From an uncultured Prevotellaceae bacterium (lineage in GTDB: Bacteria; Bacteroidota; Bacteroidia; Bacteroidales; Muribaculaceae), in assembly GCA_946406035.1 (NCBI GenBank), contig CAMJJG010000018.1, positions 1 through 45,163 on the forward strand: a DNA stretch of 45,163 bases, read 5' to 3'. Shown here in pieces: positions 18,131 through 25,914 of this stretch. The notes beneath the pieces were generated by a model that saw only the letters and a program-made list of their open reading frames with translations, had not been told where the DNA came from and made no database searches. Position 1 is the stretch's first letter; the number at the start of each line of letters is the position of its first letter. A program made the position numbers and the translations under genes.

Positions 18131-19138
18131 CTAGTCCCAGCACAGGTCCTGGCCCTTGCGGATGCGCCACTTGTTCTTGAGCACCCACATGATGGGCACC
18201 CAGGGTCGGCGCACCATGTCATGGCGCTCGGTGACAATAAAGGTGCAGTTGCGCTTACAGTTGCGCACCTTTTCCATCGCTTCACGGGCCTTGTCACTAT
18301 GCATGATATTCTCAAACGAGTCTTCCTTGATATTACCCAGTTTCCACTCCTCACCACTGCCATTGCAGGGAGTCACGTTGCCCCACGGGTCGATGAAAAA
18401 GAAGTCGCTCAACGCACCACAGGGCGGACGATACTCGTCGGTGTCACCACGCAGGCGGCGGTGAATCGAGCGGTTGAAGTAGGCACGGCCATAATCCTTG
18501 AGGCGGTCCTTCAGGTGGCGGCGCTTGCTGGTGAGCAAAGCCTTGACGAACAGTTCATGCTGACGCAGAGCTTCCTCGCTTTCTATCTGGTTGTCATCCT
18601 TGTGGAAATACCATGAGTTGTGCACGGCCGAGTTACCCAATTCCACATCCAGCGCCACGCACAGGTCGTAGAGATACAATAAATCCTTGTAGTTGTCGGG
18701 TGAAATGACCACCGAGAAGCCGATGTTCTTGCACTTGGTCTTCTTCAACTCCAGCATCGTGCGCAGGGCGTGATCAAAGCCATCCTTGATGCCACGCTTG
18801 GCGTCGTTGATCTTGGGCAGGCCCTCGACGCTCACGCGAATCAGGATGTTGGGATACTTATTGGCGAGTTCAACAATTTTCTGGGTATTATATCCGTTGG
18901 TGCTTAATTCGAGCAGTCGTGATTTAGGATAGAGAATTTCAAAAATCTTGTCGATATCAGGACGCAAAGTGGGCTCGCCACCCGTGATGTTGATGCGCAA
19001 TCCCGCGGGCAGCTGCTCATAATAAGAGGCGTCTATTTCTTCACTAGGGCTCGTCTGAAACTTCCAGATGTTGCACATATTGCACTGTGCATTGCACCTG
19101 AAAGTGGTGATCAGACTTCCCTGAATCACATTCTTCAT
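18131..19138 (-). CDS. Radical SAM protein with C-terminal SPASM-like cysteine region
   Basis: Radical SAM enzymes use a 4Fe-4S cluster and S-adenosylmethionine to start radical chemistry. The start is taken at ATG 19138 (MKNVIQGSLITTF); another ATG lies 4 codons upstream. The CX3CX2C cluster motif is CNAQCNMC, at residues 15-22 of the 335-residue form, followed by the NITGGEPTLRPD glycine motif. The C-terminal third has further cysteines in PPCGALSDFF, NVTPCNGSGEEW and VRNCKRNC, consistent with a SPASM/twitch region holding extra iron-sulfur cluster(s). SPASM proteins modify peptides, but members in polysaccharide loci also act on sugars or alcohols. It sits between two GT4 genes, so a glycan precursor is a possible substrate. 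Confidence 0.87.
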   Translation of the reverse strand: MKNVIQGSLITTFRCNAQCNMCNIWKFQTSPSEEIDASYYEQLPAGLRINITGGEPTLRPDIDKIFEILYPKSRLLELSTNGYNTQKIVELANKYPNILIRVSVEGLPKINDAKRGIKDGFDHALRTMLELKKTKCKNIGFSVVISPDNYKDLLYLYDLCVALDVELGNSAVHNSWYFHKDDNQIESEEALRQHELFVKALLTSKRRHLKDRLKDYGRAYFNRSIHRRLRGDTDEYRPPCGALSDFFFIDPWGNVTPCNGSGEEWKLGNIKEDSFENIMHSDKAREAMEKVRNCKRNCTFIVTERHDMVRRPWVPIMWVLKNKWRIRKGQDLCWD

Positions 19139-19195
19139 TGCTATCGTCAATAAGCTTTTACACTTATTTAACTATTATCGTATTAAAATATTGTG

Positions 19196-19203
19196 CAAAG
19201 GTA
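19196..19203 (-). promoter_or_regulatory. Bacteroidetes -7 box upstream of the radical SAM gene
   Basis: The minus strand reads TACCTTTG, matching TAnnTTTG exactly, about 58 bases upstream of the radical SAM start. It lies in the gap between the upstream GT4 gene (which ends at 19226) and the radical SAM gene, suggesting that radical SAM plus the following GT4 form their own transcript. Confidence 0.5.
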
Positions 19204-19225
19204 ATAAAAAAACCTAACAGTGATA

Positions 19226-20431
19226 CTAAAAACCGTAAATATCATGCAACAGCGTGTGGAAATGGGCTTCGGCACCAAATCGCAGCAGTGCACGACGGGC
19301 AATCTGGGCGTGTTTCCACGGGCGGTCCATCGACATCGTGATGGCTGTGGACATCGCCTCCTGGTCAAAGGGCGGGAAGACTACACCATTCTCACTGTCA
19401 ATCAGTTCGGGAATGCCGCCGATGTTGGACCCCGCAACGGGAGTGCCGGCACACAGGGCCTCGACCACGCTCAGTGGGTTGTTCTCATACCACTGCGAGG
19501 GCACAACGCTCAACCGGGCGGCACCCAGCACACGGGCGACGCTATCGGCATCCAGCATGCCTAGGAACTCGATGTTTTCACATGCCGCATACCGGGCGCG
19601 CAACTCGTCCTCAAGAGGGCCGCCGCCAGCGACCTTCAAGCGATAGGGCAACCGCGAGGCCACTTCTAGCAGTTCGAGAACACCCTTCTCGCATGACAAC
19701 CGCCCCACATAGCAATAGTAATCATCGCGGGCTACAGTATTGTCCAACTGCTGATAATGCTTGAGTTTAACGGGGTCGAGAAAGTTATTGACCACCTTGA
19801 TCTTGTCGGGATTGAAACCGCCCTGCTTCATCTTGCTGGCCATGAACTCGCTAGGGCAGACAAAGAGGTCGGTGTTCTTCTCCAGAGTGCGCCGGTTCCA
19901 TTTTATCGCCTCCAAGCGTGCCACTACACTGGCGGGCAACGAGTTCTTCATGCATCGATGAGCGAGGACTCCATGTTTATTGTCGCCGATGCATTGTTCG
20001 CAAGGCTTGCCGTCACGCAGGCAGTCATAGCGCGGGCACAGCAACTTGTAGTCGTGCAGGGTCCACACCACTCGAATGCCGCGCCGGTGGGCCAATTGTC
20101 CCACCACGGGCGACAGGTAGCTATGGATGTTGTGCAGGTGCACCACGTCGGGCTTGAACTCGTCAAGCACGGTCGTGAAGCAGCGGCAGGCATCATCCAT
20201 GCCCAGGGTGCGCAGCAGGGCTTGCAGCTTGTTCCCCGTGCCACCGCCAAAGTTCACCTCGCTGGGGAAACGGTCTTGAAAGCGTGCAGGCAGATTCTTG
20301 GGGTACTGCATGGCGAACACCTCGGCCTCCACGCCGTTCTCACGGAGCAGCGCCTCGGTGTTGAGGACGACGATGCAATCGCCGCCTCGCGGATAATAAA
20401 ACTTATTGACCAAGAGTACTCGATTAGACAT
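19226..20431 (-). CDS. GT4-family glycosyltransferase
   Basis: The enzyme, 401 residues from ATG 20431 (MSNRVLLVNKFYYPRGG; a further ATG lies two codons upstream), has GT-B architecture. The N-terminal domain includes KPDVVHLHNIHSYLSP and VVWTLHDYKLLCPRYDCLRDGKPC, with a cysteine pair in the CEQCIGDNKHG segment also seen in related Bacteroidetes enzymes, where it may bind metal. The donor domain shows YYCYVGRLSCEKGVLELLEV, LKVAGGGPLEDEL, SVVPSQWYENNPLSVVEALCAG (acidic pair) and PVAGSNIGGIPELI. It lies downstream of ychF with a hairpin between them, and is presumably a surface-glycan assembly enzyme. Confidence 0.92.
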   Translation of the reverse strand: MSNRVLLVNKFYYPRGGDCIVVLNTEALLRENGVEAEVFAMQYPKNLPARFQDRFPSEVNFGGGTGNKLQALLRTLGMDDACRCFTTVLDEFKPDVVHLHNIHSYLSPVVGQLAHRRGIRVVWTLHDYKLLCPRYDCLRDGKPCEQCIGDNKHGVLAHRCMKNSLPASVVARLEAIKWNRRTLEKNTDLFVCPSEFMASKMKQGGFNPDKIKVVNNFLDPVKLKHYQQLDNTVARDDYYCYVGRLSCEKGVLELLEVASRLPYRLKVAGGGPLEDELRARYAACENIEFLGMLDADSVARVLGAARLSVVPSQWYENNPLSVVEALCAGTPVAGSNIGGIPELIDSENGVVFPPFDQEAMSTAITMSMDRPWKHAQIARRALLRFGAEAHFHTLLHDIYGF

Positions 20432-20444
20432 AGGCACTTTCCCG

Positions 20445-20472
20445 TTGCGTTAATACTAATTGTATAACGCAA
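20445..20472. other. Inverted repeat between ychF and the GT4 gene
   Basis: TTGCGTT, one bulged A, then ATAC pair with GTATAACGCAA around a 5-base loop (TAATT), giving 11 base pairs. It lies just upstream of the GT4 start and 43 bases past the ychF stop. No T-run follows on the minus strand, so it may be a weak ychF terminator, a regulatory site, or an mRNA leader hairpin. Confidence 0.4.
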
Positions 20473-20514
20473 TAGCGGTCACATTATTATTTCTGATAAC
20501 ACAATTTGCCCAGC

Positions 20515-21618
20515 TCACACGTTGAAGCGGAAAACGACGATGTCGCCGTCTTGCATGACATATTCCTTGCCCTCGATGTGCAGTTTGCCGGCCTCCTTAA
20601 CGGCGGCCTCGCTGCCGTAGTGGATGTAGTCGTCATACTTGATGATCTCGGCACGGATGAAGCCACGCTCAAAGTCGCTGTGGATCACGCCAGCACACTG
20701 GGGAGCCTTGCTGCCACGGCGATAGGTCCAGGCACGCACCTCCTTGGGACCTGCGGTGAGGAAGGTCTCCAGGTTGAGCAGGGCATAGGCCGACTTGATG
20801 ATGCGGTTCACGCCGCTCTCTTCCAAACCAATTTCCTGAAGGAACATCTGGCGCTCCTCATAATCCTCCAGTTCGGCGATTTCGCTCTCGGTCTGTGCAG
20901 CAACGACTAGAATTTGGGCGTTCTCGTCCTTGACGGCCTCACGAACAGCGTCCACATAGGCATTACCGCTCACGGCGCTCTTATCGTCCACGTTGCAGAC
21001 GTACAGCACGGGCTTGTTGGTCAGCAGGAACAGCTCATGGGCGATTTTCTCCTCATCCTTGTTGAGCAATTCTACTGTGCGGGCGCTGCGACCCTGCTCC
21101 AGGGCGTCCTTATAGCGTTTGAGCACTTCATATTGTGCCTTTGCCTCCCGGTCACCACCGGTCTGGGCCTGTTTCTGTACACGGCTGATGCGGCTCTCGA
21201 TGGTCTCCAGGTCTCGCAGCTGCAGCTCCAGATCGATGACCTCCTTGTCACGCACGGGATCGACAGAGCCATCGACATGGGTCACGTTGTCGTCGTCAAA
21301 GCAGCGCAGCACATGAATGATGGCATCGGTCTCACGGATGTTGCCCAGGAACTTGTTGCCCAGGCCCTCGCCACGGCTGGCGCCCTTGACCAGACCGGCG
21401 ATATCAACAATCTCGACGGTGGTGGGCACGATGCGCGCCGGGTTCACTAGCTTGGCGAGCTCGTTGAGCCGCTCATCGGGCACGGTGATGACACCCACAT
21501 TGGGCTCGATGGTGCAAAAAGGAAAATTGGCCGACTGCGCCTTGGCATTCGACAGACAGTTGAACAGGGTTGATTTGCCCACATTGGGCAACCCCACGAT
21601 TCCACATTGTAGTGACAT
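20515..21618 (-). CDS. ychF: Ribosome-binding ATPase YchF (Obg-family, redox/translation related)
   Basis: YchF is a near-universal Obg-family P-loop protein that prefers ATP, binds the ribosome and affects translation and oxidative-stress responses. The start is set at ATG 21618 ([17 protein letters not shown]), giving 367 residues, since the open frame upstream crosses the promoter. The P-loop GLPNVGKST is at residues 8-16, followed by the [17 protein letters not shown] switch region, the NVDDKS variant of NKxD that explains loss of GTP specificity, and a C-terminal TGS domain ([20 protein letters not shown] to DIVVFRFNV). It is a conserved single gene, unrelated in function to the glycan genes around it. 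Confidence 0.97.
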   Translation of the reverse strand: MSLQCGIVGLPNVGKSTLFNCLSNAKAQSANFPFCTIEPNVGVITVPDERLNELAKLVNPARIVPTTVEIVDIAGLVKGASRGEGLGNKFLGNIRETDAIIHVLRCFDDDNVTHVDGSVDPVRDKEVIDLELQLRDLETIESRISRVQKQAQTGGDREAKAQYEVLKRYKDALEQGRSARTVELLNKDEEKIAHELFLLTNKPVLYVCNVDDKSAVSGNAYVDAVREAVKDENAQILVVAAQTESEIAELEDYEERQMFLQEIGLEESGVNRIIKSAYALLNLETFLTAGPKEVRAWTYRRGSKAPQCAGVIHSDFERGFIRAEIIKYDDYIHYGSEAAVKEAGKLHIEGKEYVMQDGDIVVFRFNV

Positions 21619-21653
21619 AATCCTATATTCTTGTTTTATTAATTTCCAGCCTG

Positions 21654-21661
21654 CAAAGATA
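21654..21661 (-). promoter_or_regulatory. Bacteroidetes promoter of ychF (-7 and -33)
   Basis: The minus strand reads TATCTTTG (TAnnTTTG), and a TTTG occurs 20 bases upstream (plus-strand CAAA at 21682-21685), which is the usual -33/-7 spacing. It is 36-43 bases ahead of the ychF ATG. This is the best full promoter match in the window. Confidence 0.7.
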
Positions 21662-21766
21662 CACAATTCCCTCAACACTACCAAACATCGCCCATCATGC
21701 AATCGGTTGCATTGATTTTTTGTCGTTGTGACACATTATTTAAAATATTTTAGGGGAAGAATGTGT

Positions 21767-21774
21767 TATTTTTG
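21767..21774 (+). promoter_or_regulatory. Bacteroidetes -7 box for the alpha-glucan operon
   Basis: The octamer TATTTTTG matches TAnnTTTG, 58 bases ahead of the transporter start. The -33 region is AT-rich without a clear TTG. It is divergent from the ychF promoter in the same intergenic region. Confidence 0.55.
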
Positions 21775-21831
21775 TAGGTGCTTAACCCAATATGGTAGAT
21801 ATCATAACTTAACACTTAAAAATAATCGATT

Positions 21832-23166
21832 ATGAAAACAAAACCGGATTTGAAATTCAACCAGCTGTGGAACATCAGCTTTGGATTCTTTGGCGTACAG
21901 ATTGCCTATGCACTGCAGAGCGCCAACATCAGCCGCATCTTTGCGACACTGGGTGCTGACCCGCACAACCTGAGCTACTTCTGGATCCTGCCGCCCCTCA
22001 TGGGCATGGTTGTCCAGCCACTGGTGGGCTACTTCAGCGACAAGACATGGCTGGGCCGTTGGGGCCGCCGCATCCCCTACCTGCTCATCGGTGCAGCCGC
22101 AGCCGTCATCGTGATGTGCCTGCTGCCCAACGCGGGCTCGTTTGGCCTGACCATTGCCGGAGCGATGATTTTCGGACTGATAGCACTGATGTTCCTTGAC
22201 ACAAGCATCAACATGGCGATGCAACCCTTCAAGATGATGGTGGGCGACATGGTCAATGAGAAACAAAAGGCCAAGGCCTATAGCATCCAGTCGTTCCTGT
22301 GCAACGCGGGCTCGCTGGTGGGCTATATCTTCCCGTTCCTGTTCACGGCAATCGGCATCGCCAATATCGCCCCCGAGGGTGTTGTGCCCGATAGCGTGAA
22401 GTGGTCATTCTATGTGGGCGCTGCCATTCTGATTCTGTGCGTACTCTACACCATCAGCAACGTGAAGGAATATACCCCCCAAGAGATGGCCGAGTTTAAC
22501 GCTGCTGCCAACGCCGAGGGCAAAACCGAAGCTCAAACCGGCACCGAGATGAGCGCCGAGCAGAAGAAGCACGCCCTTCGCGTATTCTTTGAGGTGGGTC
22601 TGGTACAATTCTTCTGCTGGGCCGCGTTCATGTACATGTGGACTTACACCAACGGCACCATTGCCGACACCGTGTGGGGCTCCACCGATGCTGCTAGCGA
22701 GGGTTATCAGCAAGCCGGTAACTGGGTGGGTATCCTGTTTGCCGTGCAGGCTATCGGCAGTGTGCTGTGGGCCGTCGTACTGCCGCAGTTCAAGAACATC
22801 AAGGTTGCCTATGCCTTGAGCTTGGTCATCGGTGGCATCGGCTTTGCCATGGTTCCCTACATCCACAACCAGTACATGCTGTTTGTGCCCTACTTCCTCA
22901 TTGGTTTTGCTTGGGCCGCCATGCTGGCCATGCCGTTCACGATGGTGACTAACGCCTTTGAGGGCAGCAGCCGCATGGGCACCGCGCTGGGCTTGTTCAA
23001 CTGCACCATCTGCATCCCGCAGATTGTCGCTGCCGCCCTGGGTGGCGTGCTGCTGGCCATGATGGGCAGCGTGCAGGGCAACATGCTGCTGCTGGCAGGT
23101 ATCCTGCTGATTGTGGGCGCCGTGTGCGTGTTTATTATCGAGGACAAGAAGAAAAACAGGAATTAA
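21832..23166 (+). CDS. MFS sugar transporter (SLC45/maltose-type)
   Basis: The 444-residue protein has about 12 membrane segments and the family start FNISFGFFGVQ-like region (LWNISFGFFGVQIAYALQSA), followed by the MFS motif-A-like loop GYFSDKTWLGRWGRRIPYLL between segments 2 and 3. This belongs to the cation-coupled maltose/sucrose-type transporters (SLC45 or GPH-like) common in Bacteroidetes. The central loop (about residues 218-245) is charged and variable. Its two downstream neighbours degrade alpha-glucans in the periplasm and cytoplasm, so maltose or short maltodextrins are the probable substrate. Substrate choice is inferred from context. Confidence 0.9.
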   Translation: MKTKPDLKFNQLWNISFGFFGVQIAYALQSANISRIFATLGADPHNLSYFWILPPLMGMVVQPLVGYFSDKTWLGRWGRRIPYLLIGAAAAVIVMCLLPNAGSFGLTIAGAMIFGLIALMFLDTSINMAMQPFKMMVGDMVNEKQKAKAYSIQSFLCNAGSLVGYIFPFLFTAIGIANIAPEGVVPDSVKWSFYVGAAILILCVLYTISNVKEYTPQEMAEFNAAANAEGKTEAQTGTEMSAEQKKHALRVFFEVGLVQFFCWAAFMYMWTYTNGTIADTVWGSTDAASEGYQQAGNWVGILFAVQAIGSVLWAVVLPQFKNIKVAYALSLVIGGIGFAMVPYIHNQYMLFVPYFLIGFAWAAMLAMPFTMVTNAFEGSSRMGTALGLFNCTICIPQIVAAALGGVLLAMMGSVQGNMLLLAGILLIVGAVCVFIIEDKKKNRN

Positions 23167-23177
23167 GTACCTTAATC

Positions 23178-23209
23178 GCCCTAGGGCCCTCTGATTGGGG
23201 CCCTAGGGC
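23178..23209. repeat. Perfect 12-bp hairpin between transporter and amylomaltase genes
   Basis: GCCCTAGGGCCC pairs with GGGCCCTAGGGC around an 8-base loop (TCTGATTG). It lies 11 bases after the transporter stop and 24 bases before the amylomaltase start. No T-run follows, so it may be an attenuating or mRNA-stabilising element inside the operon rather than a full terminator. Confidence 0.75.
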
Positions 23210-23232
23210 TGAAACTAAAAACTGAAAAGACT

Positions 23233-25914
23233 ATGAAAGTGAGATTCAACATCGAGTACAGCACCGTCTATGGTGAGAACCTGGTACTCAACATCATTGA
23301 CAATGCTGACGTGGACAGCATCAGCAGCCATGCTATGAAACCCGCCAGCGACAAGACGTGGAAATGCGACATCGACATCCCTGCCAAGGCCGGGAAAATT
23401 GATTACTACTATAGCGTGGAGCGCGATGGCAAGCAGATGCGCCACGAGTGGATGGTCATCCCACATCGTCTGGACCTGAATGCAGCCAAGGCGACCCGAT
23501 ATACTACCTATGATCACTGGAACGACATGCCCGACGACAGCTACCTGTACAGTTCGGCTTTTACCGACTGTGTTGCCCTGCGCAAGCAGCAACCGGTACC
23601 CAAGTGCAAGCATGCCACCATCGTGCAGCTCAAGGTGCGTGCACCGCAACTTCGCTCGGGCGAGACTCTCGCCCTTGTCGGCAACGAGCCCACCCTGGGC
23701 GACTGGGATGAGTCCAAAGCCCTCAAAATGGCCGAGCACAACCACAACGAGTGGGTTATTTCGCTTGACGGCGCATCCTTCAAGAAGGCGATCATCGAGT
23801 TCAAGTTTGTCATCGTCGGCGGCAAGGGCGATGGTGTCATCTGGGAGACAGGCGACAACCGCACTGTGCTGCTGCCGTTATTGAAGGAGGGCGAGCACAT
23901 CGTCTATGAGTTGCAGCAGGCATTTTTCCCGCTCTATCCCGCCAAGCTTGCAGGTACGGTTGTGCCCATCTTCTCGCTGCGCAGCGAGGGCAGCTATGGC
24001 GTGGGCGACTTTGGAGACCTCAAACTCATGGTGGATTGGGTAGCCAGCACGGGACAACGAGCCCTGCAGGTGTTGCCCATCAACGACACCACCATCACCC
24101 ACACCTGGAGCGACAGCTACCCTTACAACAGCATCAGCATCTATGCCCTGCATCCCCAGTACATGGACCTGCGCCAACTGCCCAAACTCCAGGACAAGAA
24201 ACGCGCGACCGCATTTGAGAAACTGCGCAAGGAGTTGAACGCTCTGCCTCAGATCAATTATGAGCGCGTGAACAATGCCAAGCGAGAGTACATGGCGCTG
24301 CTGTTTGAGCAAGAAGGCGCCGCGGTTCTCAAGAGTGACGGGTTCAAAGCGTTCTTTGCCGCCAACCAGGACTGGCTGGTGCCCTATGCCGCATTCTGTC
24401 ACTATCGTGACCAGTATGGAACCGCCTCGTTCTCCAAGTGGCCTGCTCATCACATCTTTACCGACGAAGAGCGTGCCGCGATGTCCAATCCGCGAACCAA
24501 GGCATACAAGGAGGTATCCCTGTGGTACTACATCCAGTACTATCTCGACAAGCAGATGCGTGGCGCCCACGAGTATGCCCAGAGCAAGCATGTCATCCTC
24601 AAGGGCGACATTCCTATCGGCATCAGCCGCGACAGTGTCGAGGCCTGGGTAGAGCCCAAGTATTTCAACCTCAACGGACAGGCCGGTGCCCCACCCGATG
24701 CGTTCTCGACCAATGGCCAGAACTGGGGTTTCCCCACCTATAATTGGGACGTCATGCTCGCCGACGGATGCCAGTGGTGGGTAAAGCGATTCCGCAAGAT
24801 GGCACAGTACTTTGATGCCTACCGCATCGACCATGTGCTGGGTTTCTTCCGCATCTGGGAAATCCCCATCAATGCCGTCCACGGCTTGCTGGGCCAGTTC
24901 TCACCCTCACAGGGCATGAGCGTTCAGGAAATCCGCAGCTATGGCCTCAACTTCCAGGAAGACTTGATGACCAAGCCGTTTATCGCCGATTGGGTGCTGG
25001 ACCGCATCTTCGGCAAGCTGGCCGACACCGTGCGCGAGAAGTACGTCGAGCGTGTGCATGACGACATCTATCGCATGAAGCCCGAGTATGACACCCAGCG
25101 CAAGGTAGAGGCTGCTTTCCTGGGCAAGGAGAGCGACGAGGATAAGTGGCTGCGCGACGGCCTGTATGCCCTCATCAGCGACGTGCTGTTCGTGCGCGAC
25201 CGCAAGAATCCGGCTCTGTTCCACCCACGCATTTCAGTGCAGTTCGACTTCATCTACGAGGCGCTCTATGATAATGACAAGGCCGCCTTTAACAAGCTAT
25301 ACAACGAGTACTTCTACCATCGCAACAACGACTTCTGGTACCACGAGGCAATGAAGAAGTTACCCAAGCTGGTGCAGGCCACACGCATGCTCGTGTGTGC
25401 CGAGGACCTGGGAATGGTGCCCGATTGTGTCGCTTGGGTGATGAATGAGTTGCGCATCTTGAGCCTTGAAATCCAGTCGATGCCCAAGGACAACCATATC
25501 AAGTTCGGTAACCTGAACACCAACCCCTACCGCAGCGTGGCCACCATCTCGACCCACGACATGCCCACGCTCAGGCAGTGGTGGGACGAGGACTGGGAAC
25601 GCACCCAGAGCTTCTACAACACCTCGCTGTGGCACTCCGGCGCGGCACCCCATCCGCTACCCGGCTGGTTAGCCGATGACATCGTGCGTGCCCACCTGGC
25701 ATGTCCGTCGATGCTGTGCCTGCTCTCACTGCAGGACTGGCTGGCCATCGACGAGAAGATGCGTCTCGAGGATGCCGATGCTGAGCGTATCAACATCCCG
25801 GCCAATCCGCGCCACTACTGGCGTTACCGCATGCACATGACCATTGAGCAGCTGATGAAGTCCAATGAGTTCAATCGACACGTGAAGGACCTGATATCAC
25901 AAAACGGCCGCTAA
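23233..25914 (+). CDS. malQ: 4-alpha-glucanotransferase (amylomaltase, GH77) with N-terminal CBM20 domains, DPE2-like
   Basis: The enzyme transfers glucose or glucan units between maltose and longer alpha-1,4-glucans, releasing glucose. The 893-residue length, far above classic MalQ (about 500-700), comes from two starch-binding modules at the N-terminus: the first at about residues 1-100, the second at about 130-225 (ATIVQLKVRAPQ, VGNEPTLGDWDESKA, IEFKFVIV). GH77 follows (VVPIFSLRSEGSYGVGDFGD). The probable catalytic triad is Asp533 in RIDHVLGF (nucleophile), Glu724 in CAEDLGMVP (acid/base) and Asp776 in STHDMPTLR. The CBM20-GH77 layout is that of plant cytosolic DPE2. There is no signal peptide, so it acts in the cytoplasm on imported maltose. 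Its stop overlaps the next start by one base (TAATG). Confidence 0.96.
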   Translation: MKVRFNIEYSTVYGENLVLNIIDNADVDSISSHAMKPASDKTWKCDIDIPAKAGKIDYYYSVERDGKQMRHEWMVIPHRLDLNAAKATRYTTYDHWNDMPDDSYLYSSAFTDCVALRKQQPVPKCKHATIVQLKVRAPQLRSGETLALVGNEPTLGDWDESKALKMAEHNHNEWVISLDGASFKKAIIEFKFVIVGGKGDGVIWETGDNRTVLLPLLKEGEHIVYELQQAFFPLYPAKLAGTVVPIFSLRSEGSYGVGDFGDLKLMVDWVASTGQRALQVLPINDTTITHTWSDSYPYNSISIYALHPQYMDLRQLPKLQDKKRATAFEKLRKELNALPQINYERVNNAKREYMALLFEQEGAAVLKSDGFKAFFAANQDWLVPYAAFCHYRDQYGTASFSKWPAHHIFTDEERAAMSNPRTKAYKEVSLWYYIQYYLDKQMRGAHEYAQSKHVILKGDIPIGISRDSVEAWVEPKYFNLNGQAGAPPDAFSTNGQNWGFPTYNWDVMLADGCQWWVKRFRKMAQYFDAYRIDHVLGFFRIWEIPINAVHGLLGQFSPSQGMSVQEIRSYGLNFQEDLMTKPFIADWVLDRIFGKLADTVREKYVERVHDDIYRMKPEYDTQRKVEAAFLGKESDEDKWLRDGLYALISDVLFVRDRKNPALFHPRISVQFDFIYEALYDNDKAAFNKLYNEYFYHRNNDFWYHEAMKKLPKLVQATRMLVCAEDLGMVPDCVAWVMNELRILSLEIQSMPKDNHIKFGNLNTNPYRSVATISTHDMPTLRQWWDEDWERTQSFYNTSLWHSGAAPHPLPGWLADDIVRAHLACPSMLCLLSLQDWLAIDEKMRLEDADAERINIPANPRHYWRYRMHMTIEQLMKSNEFNRHVKDLISQNGR

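Noticed and set aside
23878..24882. A 334-codon minus-strand frame opposite malQ
   Set aside because: It lies wholly within the GH77 gene, whose catalytic motifs are intact on the plus strand; the frame shows no family features.
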